From: Deltaproteobacteria bacterium
GTDB taxonomy: Bacteria; Myxococcota_A; UBA796; UBA2385
Reading direction: 5' to 3'
Length of the DNA stretch: 6,041 nucleotides
Assembly (NCBI GenBank): GCA_947462115.1
Contig: CANHON010000297.1
Coordinates: 1 to 6,041, forward strand
In this document: positions 1 through 5,576 of the stretch, one piece after another
Layout of the letters: every line of letters begins with the position of its first letter
Position numbering within the stretch: position 1 is the first letter of the stretch
Made by a program: the position numbers and the translations under genes
The notes under the pieces: model-generated
Seen by the model: only the letters and a program-made list of their open reading frames with translations
Database searches by the model: none
Told to the model about the DNA's origin: nothing

Positions 1-93
1 GCGGTGAAGCGCTCGGACATCTCCGTGCAAGAGTCCGCCCAGCTCGTGACCATGTTCCAGCGCGGCCTCGAGGGCTACACCTACCTCGAGTAG
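1..93 (+). CDS. speA: C-terminal end of probable biosynthetic arginine decarboxylase (partial)
   Basis: The window opens inside a reading frame that gives 30 codons and a TAG stop at 91-93. The visible tail has the order SVQESAQLVTMFQRGLEGYTYLE. The closing G-x-x-GYTYLE is characteristic of the C-terminus of SpeA-type biosynthetic arginine decarboxylases, large PLP enzymes of about 630-660 residues that convert arginine to agmatine for polyamine synthesis. The catalytic domains lie outside the window, so the call rests on this tail alone. The gene ends only 19 bases before the convergent transporter gene. No T-rich terminator is visible between them. An unrelated protein with a similar tail cannot be excluded. 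Confidence 0.7.
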   Translation, partial: AVKRSDISVQESAQLVTMFQRGLEGYTYLE

Positions 94-112
94 GTCGCCC
101 GGCGGCGCCTGC

Positions 113-697
113 TCAGCCGAAGGCCCGGAGCAGCGCCGCCGCGCCCATCATCGCGAAGATGACCGCCGTCGTCAGGCGCAGCGCCCGGGGTGGGAGGCGG
201 GACAGCACCAAGCTGCCCGCCAGCACGCCGATGGCCGAGGTGATCGACAAGCCCAAGGTCGCGCCCAACCACACCGCGAGGGGGTCCCCCACCGCGCTGC
301 GGGCCCCCACGGCGAGCCAGGTCTTGTCGCCGAGCTCCGCGACCACCAAGGTGGTGAATGCCACCCAAAAAATCGCGCGGAACGTCAACTTCGCAGGGTC
401 ACTGAGCGCATCGGCCTGCTCGGGACCATCGTTGCGGGCCCGCCACGCCTGCGCCGCGAAGGTGAAGAACAAGGCCGCCGCGACCGCCGCCAACAGCCAG
501 CCCGGCAAAAAGGCGCCCAGCGCGCCGCCGAGCAGCACCGCGAGCCCGTCGAGCAAGAAAAAGGCCACCACCGCGCCCACCAGCACGGGTCCTGGCCGCG
601 TGCGACTGCCGAGCACCATGCACGCGAGCTGGCTGCGATCGCCCAGCTCGGCGAGCATCACCATCACCAGCGACTCCGAGAACGCGCTCCAGCTCAT
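113..697 (-). CDS. Gdt1/TMEM165 (UPF0016) family cation transporter
   Basis: A 194-residue, very hydrophobic protein built as two similar halves of about three membrane segments each. Each half carries the family signature E-x-G-D-[KR]-[TS]: ELGDRS at residues 17-22 and ELGDKT at 121-126. The halves are joined by a polar loop around residues 85-105. Length and double motif match UPF0016/Gdt1 proteins, inner-membrane transporters that in bacteria (for example MneA) export Mn2+ and in eukaryotes move Ca2+/Mn2+. The frame stays open to a TTG at 707-709, but the ATG at 695-697 is preferred because a GGGGTGG purine stretch lies a few bases upstream and the signature sits at the usual distance from the N-terminus. 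It is divergent from the cytochrome genes. Mn2+ versus Ca2+ as substrate cannot be decided from the sequence, and no manganese riboswitch is evident upstream. Confidence 0.93.
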   Translation of the reverse strand: MSWSAFSESLVMVMLAELGDRSQLACMVLGSRTRPGPVLVGAVVAFFLLDGLAVLLGGALGAFLPGWLLAAVAAALFFTFAAQAWRARNDGPEQADALSDPAKLTFRAIFWVAFTTLVVAELGDKTWLAVGARSAVGDPLAVWLGATLGLSITSAIGVLAGSLVLSRLPPRALRLTTAVIFAMMGAAALLRAFG

Positions 698-774
698 CCG
701 CCACCCCAAGGGCGGCGCTCTTGACCCGGCGGAGCGGTGCGGGCAAGCGTCCAGTCGCCGTCGGACGCACAGCC

Positions 775-830
775 CCTCGCGACCACCCCCACCGAGGGGG
801 CGCAGAATTCAGCCCAAGGCCTCGCGACCA
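775..830 (+). repeat. 11-bp direct repeat pair, candidate operator
   Basis: CCTCGCGACCA is present exactly at 775-785 and again at 820-830, upstream of the first cytochrome lipoprotein (start 877). The 45-bp period is a little over four helical turns, which could suit cooperative binding of a regulator. In DNA this GC-rich an 11-bp coincidence is not impossible. Confidence 0.4.
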
Positions 831-861
831 GCGGCACGGCAGGCTACCCTCCGCCGAACTT

Positions 862-868
862 GAGGAGA
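862..868 (+). promoter_or_regulatory. Ribosome binding site fixing the start of the first cytochrome lipoprotein
   Basis: GAGGAGA lies 8 bases before the ATG at 877. The reading frame stays open far upstream, to 721. This Shine-Dalgarno match together with the signal peptide that begins at 877 shows the upstream part is not translated. Confidence 0.85.
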
Positions 869-876
869 CCACCACG

Positions 877-1461
877 ATGTTCCTGACCCAGATCACCGCC
901 CTTCGCCATCTCAGCCCCATCCTCGCGCTCGGCCTCAGCCTCGCCGCCTGCGGCGACAAAGAGAGCGCCGACACCGCCTCCACCGATGGCACCACGGACG
1001 ACGGCGGCGCCGATGACAGCAGCGCTGACGGCGGCGCCGATGACAGCAGCGCCGATGGCGGCAGCGGGGACGGCGCGGCCGACGACGGCGCGGCGGACGG
1101 GGGAGACGGCGCGGCCGATGACGGCGGCACCGACACTGGCGCCGCGGACGGCGGTACCGACGGGGCCGCGGATGACGGTGGCACCGACGGGGCCGCCGAT
1201 GACGGCGGGACCGACGGCGGGACCACCACCGGCGGGGACGCCGTGCGCGGTGAGGGCCTCTACAGCGCCTGCTCCGGCTGCCACGGCGCCGACGGCGACA
1301 GCGGCTACGCGCCTGACCTCAGCGCCCGCGTGCCCTCCATGACCGAAGCGGCGATCATCGCCGTGGTGCAGAGCGGCCGGGGCGGCATGCCGTCGATCTA
1401 CGCCGACGCGACGGACGCCGCGGACGTAACGGCCTACGTGATCGCCACCTGGGGCCGATGA
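877..1461 (+). CDS. Lipid-anchored monohaem c-type cytochrome with long Asp-rich linker
   Basis: A 194-residue lipoprotein. Residues 1-24 form a signal peptide with a hydrophobic core and lipobox LAAC, making C25 the lipidated cysteine. Residues 26 to about 121 are an Asp/Gly/Ala/Thr/Ser linker with internal repeats, strongly acidic. Residues 122-194 are a small class I cytochrome c domain: CSGCH (C132, C135, H136) binds haem covalently, and M171 in the GGMPSIY segment is the likely sixth ligand. The fold resembles the cbb3-type/cytochrome c6-like group (inference). The protein should sit at the envelope and shuttle electrons, with the linker letting the haem domain reach partners; the partner is unknown. 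It is followed after 56 bases by a paralogue, probably in the same operon. Earlier starts in the frame lack a signal peptide and ribosome binding site. Confidence 0.9.
   Translation: MFLTQITALRHLSPILALGLSLAACGDKESADTASTDGTTDDGGADDSSADGGADDSSADGGSGDGAADDGAADGGDGAADDGGTDTGAADGGTDGAADDGGTDGAADDGGTDGGTTTGGDAVRGEGLYSACSGCHGADGDSGYAPDLSARVPSMTEAAIIAVVQSGRGGMPSIYADATDAADVTAYVIATWGR
1009..1062 (+). repeat. 27-bp coding repeat, two copies (ADDSSADGG)
   Basis: Two adjacent 27-base units, 1009-1035 and 1036-1062, encode ADDSSADGG twice (residues 45-62) within the linker of the first cytochrome lipoprotein. They differ only at synonymous positions. The unit is a multiple of three, so gain or loss of a copy keeps the frame. 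Confidence 0.8.
1147..1224 (+). repeat. 27-bp coding repeat, nearly three copies (DGGTDGAAD)
   Basis: Units at 1147-1173 and 1174-1200, plus a partial one at 1201-1224, encode DGGTDGAAD, DGGTDGAAD and DGGTDGGT just before the haem domain of the first cytochrome lipoprotein. It has the same 27-base period as the earlier repeat in this linker but a different unit. Confidence 0.8.
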
Positions 1462-1506
1462 CCCTTCGCTGAGCCCCCCGCCGCCCCGCGCGGCACCCAT
1501 AGACCC

Positions 1507-1513
1507 GAGGAGA
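1507..1513 (+). promoter_or_regulatory. Ribosome binding site of the second cytochrome lipoprotein
   Basis: GAGGAGA ends 4 bases before the ATG at 1518. It is the same core as used by the upstream paralogue, though closer to the start codon; the in-frame ATG at 1527 would have more usual spacing. Confidence 0.75.
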
Positions 1514-1517
1514 CACC

Positions 1518-1955
1518 ATGAAGATCATGAACCTGCGCTTGGCGCTCACGATGGCTGCGGCGCTCACGCTCGCCGCCTGCACCGGCAAGTCGGACGACAG
1601 CGGCGACACCTCTGGCGCTGACGGCACCACCGACGGCACCGCCGACGGCACCACCGACGGCACCACCGATGGCACCACCGACGGCACGGCCGACGGCGCC
1701 ACCGACGGCACCGACGGCGGGACGGGCGGGGACGCTGCCCGCGGCGAAGGCCTCTACAGCGCGTGCGCCGGCTGCCACGGCGCCGACGGCAGCGGCGTGT
1801 CGGCCCCCCCGCTCACCGCGGTTGTGCCCGGCCTGAGCGAGAGCGAGCTCGTGGACGTCATTCAGAATGGCAAGGGCAGCATGCCGCCCATCTACGCCGA
1901 CGCCACCGACGCCGCCGACGTCGCGGCCTACGTCCTGGCGACCTGGGGCGGCTGA
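1518..1955 (+). CDS. Lipid-anchored monohaem c-type cytochrome with short Asp/Thr repeat linker
   Basis: A 145-residue paralogue of the preceding gene. The signal peptide ends in lipobox LAAC with lipidated C21. Residues 22-71 are an acidic linker made largely of DGTT/DGTA tetrapeptides. The cytochrome c domain spans residues 72-145, with haem-binding CAGCH (C83, C86, H87) and likely axial M122 in GSMPPIY. It shares with its neighbour the stretches RGEGLYSAC, GCHGADG, IYADATDAADV and a closing ATWG, so a tandem duplication is the simplest origin. The haem domain is more alike than the linker, which is about half as long. Probably a periplasmic or surface electron carrier; donor and acceptor are not encoded nearby. 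The start at 1518 is supported by a GAGGAGA site, with M4 (1527) possible. The gene is followed by a strong hairpin, consistent with the end of a two-gene operon. Confidence 0.9.
   Translation: MKIMNLRLALTMAAALTLAACTGKSDDSGDTSGADGTTDGTADGTTDGTTDGTTDGTADGATDGTDGGTGGDAARGEGLYSACAGCHGADGSGVSAPPLTAVVPGLSESELVDVIQNGKGSMPPIYADATDAADVAAYVLATWGG
1620..1718 (+). repeat. 12-bp coding tandem repeat (DGTT/DGTA)
   Basis: Seven consecutive 12-base units from 1620 to 1703, consensus GACGGCACCACC, encode DGTT, DGTA or DGAT in the linker of the second cytochrome lipoprotein. They fade into DGT and DGG up to 1718. The third and fourth units (1644-1667) are identical to the first. This is a coding microsatellite-like array, not a CRISPR: it has no spacers. 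Confidence 0.9.
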
Positions 1956-1965
1956 AGTCCGCTCC

Positions 1966-1992
1966 GTCGGGCGCCCCCCCGGGGCGCTCGGC
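1966..1992 (+). terminator. GC-rich hairpin after the cytochrome pair
   Basis: Bases 1966-1977 pair with 1981-1992 in an uninterrupted 12-bp stem (two G-U wobbles) around a three-C loop. It lies 11 bases after the stop of the second cytochrome gene. There is no T-tract after it, so intrinsic termination is uncertain; it may instead protect the 3' end of the mRNA. Its place between the cytochrome pair and the next gene fits an operon boundary. Confidence 0.5.
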
Positions 1993-2031
1993 CTTGGCCG
2001 CTGAGGGCTGACCTTCCGCTTCGAGGCGCGC

Positions 2032-3009
2032 GTGACCACCGCCCCGGCCCGCGGCGCTGCTTGGCGCAGCCTCATCGCCCTCTACTTCGGCCTCGCGGTG
2101 GTGTTGACCGCGGCCCATGGCTACGCCGTCAACTACGGTCCGAACCAGAAGCTCCGCCAGGAGCGCCATGAGCGCTTGGCGAGAGGCGGAGGCGAGGCAC
2201 CCTGGGCCTACCGGGTGCTGAGCCCCGCCGTCTCCCGCGCGACCGGGGCGGCGCTGGCGCCCGCGCTCTCCCGGCCCGAAGACCGCCGCGAGGTGGGCTA
2301 CCTGCTGCAGCGCTTTGGCTTCACCTTGGCGTTCTTCTTGATGTTTCACCGCATCATTGAAGTGTGGCTGCCGTCTGCGTGGGCCCTGGCGGGGGTAGCG
2401 ATCGCCGCCGCTCTGCACGGCCCTGCGTCCAGCCACTACTGGTTTCAGCCCGACAGCCCGGGCGACCTCGCGCTGTGGGCCGCCGCGGCCCTGCTCAGCC
2501 TGCGCGGACGAGGCCTCTGGATCGCGCCGCTGATCGCGCTCGGGGCGCTGAACCGCGAGACGGCGGTCTTCGCCGCGCCGATCCACCTCGCCCTGGTCTG
2601 GGGCACGGAGCCCCGCGCCCGCAGCCTCGGCCGCACCGCCGCCCTGCTCGCCTGCTGGGCCCTCCCGACCCTGGCCCTCCGCGCGTGGATCCAGCCCTCC
2701 GGCTGGGCCGGCGGACAGGGCTGGAGCGGCGCCCTCCAAGAGAACCTCGGCCACACGGAGTGGTGGCTCTACGCGCTGAGCTTCGGCGGCGCCTGGCTGT
2801 GGCTGCCGCTCCGCGCCCTCCCCGCCTTGCCGCCGCCTCTCAAGCGGTTGATCTTCGCCCTAATACCTTACCTCGGCTTGGTGCTGGTCTTCGGGCGGCT
2901 GCGGGAGCTGCGCCTGCTGTTGCCGCTGACCCTGGCCTTCGTCCCGGCCGCGCTCTGGACCCTGCGCGCCCAGCTGGAGGGCGAGGGCACCGCGGTGGCG
3001 CGTCCCTGA
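2032..3009 (+). CDS. Polytopic membrane protein, possibly GT-C-type glycosyltransferase-like
   Basis: A 325-residue protein starting at GTG 2032, with a weak GAGG a few bases upstream. About eight or nine hydrophobic segments are visible, roughly residues 13-32, 92-110, 115-130, 145-157, 163-183, 200-218, 245-262, 272-288 and 294-312. A polar stretch (35-58) follows the first, ending in the motif YRVLSP (60-65). NRETA lies at 174-178 and RELRLLLPL at 291-299. In my recollection, these three elements recur in poorly characterised bacterial membrane proteins that resemble GT-C lipid-linked-sugar glycosyltransferases, but I cannot see a defined catalytic Asp motif, so enzymatic activity is unproven. 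It probably sits in the inner membrane. It lies 76 bases after the cytochrome pair with a hairpin between, so co-transcription with them is doubtful. Substrate and function are unknown. Confidence 0.8.
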   Translation: MTTAPARGAAWRSLIALYFGLAVVLTAAHGYAVNYGPNQKLRQERHERLARGGGEAPWAYRVLSPAVSRATGAALAPALSRPEDRREVGYLLQRFGFTLAFFLMFHRIIEVWLPSAWALAGVAIAAALHGPASSHYWFQPDSPGDLALWAAAALLSLRGRGLWIAPLIALGALNRETAVFAAPIHLALVWGTEPRARSLGRTAALLACWALPTLALRAWIQPSGWAGGQGWSGALQENLGHTEWWLYALSFGGAWLWLPLRALPALPPPLKRLIFALIPYLGLVLVFGRLRELRLLLPLTLAFVPAALWTLRAQLEGEGTAVARP

Positions 3010-3102
3010 GGGCCCGGCGGAGGCCCGGCCCCCGCGATAGGCGAGGCCCGCGCCACGGCCACACGATCCGGCCCACTGTCCGCGCGCACCGAAGGCGAGA
3101 AG

Positions 3103-3822
3103 ATGGCCCCGCCCCGCGAAACCGATCTATACAACCCGATCAAGCGCTTGCTGGAGGCACAGGGCTATACCGTCAAGGCCGAGATCGGGGCCGCGGATCT
3201 CATGGCGGTGCGCGGGGAGGAGCCGCCGGTCATCGTCGAGCTCAAGACGGGCTTCTCGCTGACGCTGCTCCAGCAGGGGGTCGAGCGCCTCACGGTCACC
3301 GAGGCCGTCTACGTGGCCGTCCCCAAGCCGGCCGGCCGGGCCAACCAATCGAGCTTCTCCGCCAACCGAGTGATCTGCCGCCGGCTCGGCCTCGGCCTCA
3401 TCACGGTGCGCCTCGAGGACGGCCTCGTGGAGGTGCACCACGACCCCGGCCCCTACGCCCCGCGCATCTCCAAGCCCCGGCGGGCGCGGCTGCTGCGGGA
3501 GTTTCAGGCCCGGGTCGGCGACCCCAACACCGGCGGAATGAACCGATCCACCATCATGACGGCCTACCGCCAGGACGCGCTCCGCTGCCTGCACGCGCTG
3601 GCGGAGACCGGACCGCTGCGCGCCGCCAAGGTGGCCAAGGCCGCGGGCGTCGGGCGGGCCCAGACCATCCTCGCCGACGACCACTACGGGTGGTTCGTCC
3701 GGGTGGAGCGGGGGGTCTATGCGCTGAGCCCCAAGGGCCAAAATGCCGTGGAGGAGAACCAACACAGCATCGGGGCGCTGCTCGCGCCGGCCCCAGATCC
3801 CACCGGCCCCAGCCCCGGATAG
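3103..3822 (+). CDS. DUF2161 family protein with PD-(D/E)xK nuclease-like domain
   Basis: A 239-residue soluble protein with ATG at 3103 and a GAAGG 7 bases upstream. The N-terminal half has the layout of a PD-(D/E)xK phosphodiesterase: a helix with E6 (ETDLYNPIKRLLEAQGY), then E27, D32 in GAADLMAV, and VIVELKTGF supplying the E46-x-K48 pair, followed by LLQQG (Q57/Q58). These are the expected metal-binding and catalytic positions. This arrangement and length match DUF2161, whose members are annotated as putative phosphodiesterases without a known substrate. Residues about 150-212 (RCLHALAETGPLRAAKVAKAAGVGRAQTIL, then a VERGVYALSPKG wing) look like a winged helix, suggesting DNA binding. The last about 15 residues are Pro-rich and probably disordered. 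It lies 93 bases after the membrane protein and 63 before msrA, same strand. No toxin, methylase or defence partner is adjacent, so a restriction or defence role is not supported. Confidence 0.85.
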   Translation: MAPPRETDLYNPIKRLLEAQGYTVKAEIGAADLMAVRGEEPPVIVELKTGFSLTLLQQGVERLTVTEAVYVAVPKPAGRANQSSFSANRVICRRLGLGLITVRLEDGLVEVHHDPGPYAPRISKPRRARLLREFQARVGDPNTGGMNRSTIMTAYRQDALRCLHALAETGPLRAAKVAKAAGVGRAQTILADDHYGWFVRVERGVYALSPKGQNAVEENQHSIGALLAPAPDPTGPSPG

Positions 3823-3833
3823 GGCCTGGGGGT

Positions 3834-3856
3834 GCCCCGCGCCCGCTCGGCGGGGC
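3834..3856 (+). terminator. Possible GC hairpin between the DUF2161 gene and msrA
   Basis: GCCCCGC (3834-3840) can pair with GCGGGGC (3850-3856) across a 9-base loop, starting 12 bases after the DUF2161 stop. There is no T-tract. In DNA this GC-rich such stems arise often, so this may be a terminator, an mRNA-stabilising structure or chance. Confidence 0.3.
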
Positions 3857-3874
3857 CCGCCCGGCGCCGATCCC

Positions 3875-3879
3875 AGGAG
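3875..3879 (+). promoter_or_regulatory. Ribosome binding site fixing the msrA start
   Basis: AGGAG lies 6 bases before the ATG at 3886. The frame is open from a GTG at 3832, but that extension is Arg/Ala/Pro-rich, lies across the hairpin at 3834-3856 and has no such site. Confidence 0.8.
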
Positions 3880-3885
3880 CCCAGA

Positions 3886-4566
3886 ATGTTCGGTGGTTTT
3901 TTCGACATGCTCGCCAACGCGCGCGCCGCCCGCCTGCCCACCGCCGACGAGGCGCTGCCCGGTCGCGCCGCGCGGCCCTTCCCGGTCGGCGAACACTTGA
4001 TCTTCAAGCGGCCGATGCTGCCCCCCTACCCGCCCAACAGCCGGTGGGTGCAGCTCGGCCTCGGCTGCTTTTGGGGCGCCGAGCGCCGCTTTTGGCAGCA
4101 GCCCGGCGTCGTTCTGACCGCGGCGGGCTACTCCGGCGGCCACAGCCCGCACCCCCTCTACAAAGAGGTGTGCAGCGGCCGCACCGGCCACGCCGAGACC
4201 GTGCTGGTGCACTACGACCCCACCGTCACCGACCTTGTGACCTTGCTGCGCGTCTTTTTCGAAGCCCACGACCCCACCCAGGGCATGCGCCAGGGCAATG
4301 ACGTCGGCACGCAGTACCGATCGGCCATCTACGCGCCGGCCGAAGACCTGCCGCGCTGCGCCGCGATCCTCGACGCCTACGCAGCGGCCCTCGCCGCACA
4401 AGGCCACGGCGCGCCCACCACAGAGCTACGCGAGAGCGGCCCCCTGGAGAGCTTTTTCTTCTACGCCGAGCCGGAGCACCAGCAGTACCTCGCCCGCAAC
4501 CCTGGCGGCTACTGCGGCCTGCGCGGCACCGGCGTGAGCTGCCCGATCCCCGCCGCCGAGGGCTGA
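3886..4566 (+). CDS. msrA: Peptide methionine sulfoxide reductase A
   Basis: A 226-residue cytoplasmic enzyme that reduces the S-epimer of methionine sulfoxide, free or in proteins, repairing oxidative damage with electrons from thioredoxin. The signature GCFWG holds the nucleophile C61. Y92, E104 (GHAE), D139 and Y144 (GNDVGTQYRS) occupy the positions of the E. coli active-site residues Y82, E94, D129 and Y134, all with the same offset of 10. The C-terminal GYCGLRGTGVSCPI supplies C210 and C219 as resolving and recycling cysteines, so this is the three-cysteine type. No MsrB domain is fused and no msrB is nearby. Residues 1-56 are the extended N-terminal region seen in E. coli-type MsrA. It follows the DUF2161 gene by 63 bases with a possible hairpin between, and converges on the downstream minus-strand gene, 29 bases away. 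Confidence 0.97.
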   Translation: MFGGFFDMLANARAARLPTADEALPGRAARPFPVGEHLIFKRPMLPPYPPNSRWVQLGLGCFWGAERRFWQQPGVVLTAAGYSGGHSPHPLYKEVCSGRTGHAETVLVHYDPTVTDLVTLLRVFFEAHDPTQGMRQGNDVGTQYRSAIYAPAEDLPRCAAILDAYAAALAAQGHGAPTTELRESGPLESFFFYAEPEHQQYLARNPGGYCGLRGTGVSCPIPAAEG

Positions 4567-4595
4567 TCGGCCCAGCGGGCGGCGCCCCGGCGCAC

Positions 4596-5576
4596 TCAGC
4601 GACGGTGCATGAACATGACCGGCATGCCCGGGGGCATCGAGAGCTCATCCGGCCGGCTGCGCGGCGGCTCCGCGTCGTCGCCGAGCGGCGGCGCGCCCAC
4701 CCGGAGCAGCTGCAAGGCCCACTCCAGGCAGCCCGGGTCGATCCGCACCGCCTGATCTTCCTCGCTGAGGCAGAGGCGGGCCCCGAGCAGCCCCTCGCCC
4801 AGACGGTGCAGCAGCAGCTGCCGGAGCACGGCGCCTGGGTTGCGCTCGCTGTGCAAAGAGACGTGCAGCTCGGCCTGACTGGCCTGCTCCAACAAGCCCC
4901 GCAGGCGGGTGAAGCCGGCCGCGCCGGAGGCATCGAGCAGCTCCCACGGCTCGCCCAGCTGCCCGGCGGCCTCGCGGGTGGCGGCCTCGAGCGAGCGGGT
5001 GACGGCGGTGGAGGCCGCGAGCGACCGCAGACGAACCCGAAGCACCCGCGCGGGCCGCCCCACGGGGCTCAAGGCGAGCAGGGCTTCGAGCCAGCGGGGC
5101 GCTGCGTCGGAGTTTCCCGCGCCGATGGCGCCCGCGGCGTCGGGGGCGTGCAGCGACAAGCTCATGGGCGGCAAGGGGGGCGGGGCCTCGGCCTTGGGCC
5201 ACCAGGACCAGACGTCCAGGGCCTCGCCCAGGGCCTCCTGCGCCTCCGCGAGGGCCGCCAATGCCAGCGCCTCGGTGGGCCCGCGGCACGAGAGGCCCAG
5301 CCACGCCTCGGGCGAGGCCTCGCCGCCCGCCCGGACCTGGAGCTCCAGGGAGATGTGGGCGCTATTTTCGCCGAGCCACCGACGGAGGGCCGGGGCCTCG
5401 GCGCCGCTCATCAGGCTGCCCGCCTCGCTCAGGCGCTGGGGGTCGACCTCGGCCCCGCGCCAAGCGGTGGCGACGAGCTGGGCGGCCTGCTGCACCACCG
5501 CAGCCGTGGGCGGGCCCGAGGGGGCGAAGGCCTCGAGCGACACGCTCGCGGGAGACCAAGCGGTAAGATCGTTCAT
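4596..5576 (-). CDS. Hypothetical protein, no family recognised
   Basis: A 326-residue protein starting at ATG 5574-5576 with an AGG 5 bases upstream. The frame stays open to 5873, but upstream codons are Pro/Arg/Ala-rich and run through an intergenic repeat, so that extension is rejected. There is no signal peptide or membrane segment, and the three cysteines (C97, C269, C283) form no motif. The composition is Ala/Leu/Glu/Arg-rich. Alternating helices (102-121, 193-206, 247-263) and amphipathic strands (74-82, 236-242, 264-270) suggest an alpha/beta fold. A Pro-rich hinge (131-137) divides it in two, and the segments after L64-R65 and L225-R226 look loosely similar, hinting at an internal duplication. 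The tail (311-326) is Met/Pro-rich. Codon usage matches the neighbours, so it is probably real, but no function can be proposed. It converges on msrA and is divergent from the exported-protein gene at 5842. Confidence 0.75.
   Translation of the reverse strand: MNDLTAWSPASVSLEAFAPSGPPTAAVVQQAAQLVATAWRGAEVDPQRLSEAGSLMSGAEAPALRRWLGENSAHISLELQVRAGGEASPEAWLGLSCRGPTEALALAALAEAQEALGEALDVWSWWPKAEAPPPLPPMSLSLHAPDAAGAIGAGNSDAAPRWLEALLALSPVGRPARVLRVRLRSLAASTAVTRSLEAATREAAGQLGEPWELLDASGAAGFTRLRGLLEQASQAELHVSLHSERNPGAVLRQLLLHRLGEGLLGARLCLSEEDQAVRIDPGCLEWALQLLRVGAPPLGDDAEPPRSRPDELSMPPGMPVMFMHRR

Larger units (their letters stand above)
698..876. promoter_or_regulatory. Divergent intergenic region with paired sequence motifs
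   Basis: These 179 bases separate the outward-facing transporter and cytochrome genes and should hold both promoters. An 11-bp direct repeat, CCTCGCGACCA, occurs at 775-785 and 820-830, with starts 45 bp apart. Each copy is preceded by an AGCCC (771-775 and 811-815). An inverted repeat CCCCTCG (773-779) / CGAGGGG (793-799) overlaps the first copy. A TTGACC at 721-726 resembles a -35 box but has no acceptable -10 box 16-18 bases downstream, so no transcription start is assigned. The repeats are seen directly; a regulatory role is inference. Confidence 0.45.

Noticed and set aside
721..726. TTGACC resembling a -35 promoter box
   Set aside because: The bases 16-18 downstream (around CAAGCG) do not resemble a -10 box, so a sigma-70 promoter is not supported.
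721..876. N-terminal extension of the first cytochrome lipoprotein to 721
   Set aside because: It would bury the signal peptide inside the protein, and the strong GAGGAGA site is placed for the ATG at 877.
844..1500. Minus-strand and alternative-frame open frames across the cytochrome linkers
   Set aside because: The periodic linker DNA keeps all frames open and gives repetitive Ala/Val/Gly or Pro/Ser products. The lipobox and CxxCH motifs fix the true frame.
1620..1718. Possible CRISPR or structural repeat array
   Set aside because: The repeats are contiguous 12-base coding units without spacers and maintain the lipoprotein reading frame.
3010..3031. GGGCC/GGCCC pairing after the membrane-protein gene
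   Set aside because: It is a 5-bp stem with two alternative partners and no T-tract, expected by chance at this GC content.
2364..4301. Longest open frame in the window, 645 codons on the plus strand
   Set aside because: It runs out of frame through the membrane-protein, DUF2161 and msrA genes. Its product is almost only Arg, Pro, Ala and Gly, the usual artefact of a high-GC third-position bias.
3127..4407. 426-codon minus-strand open frame
   Set aside because: It is antisense to the DUF2161 gene and msrA, whose family motifs are unambiguous, and has no recognisable motif or ribosome binding site.
4582..4593. GCGCC/GGCGC palindrome between the convergent msrA and orphan genes
   Set aside because: The stem is only 5 bp with a 2-base loop and no T-tract on either strand, too weak to call a terminator in DNA of this composition.
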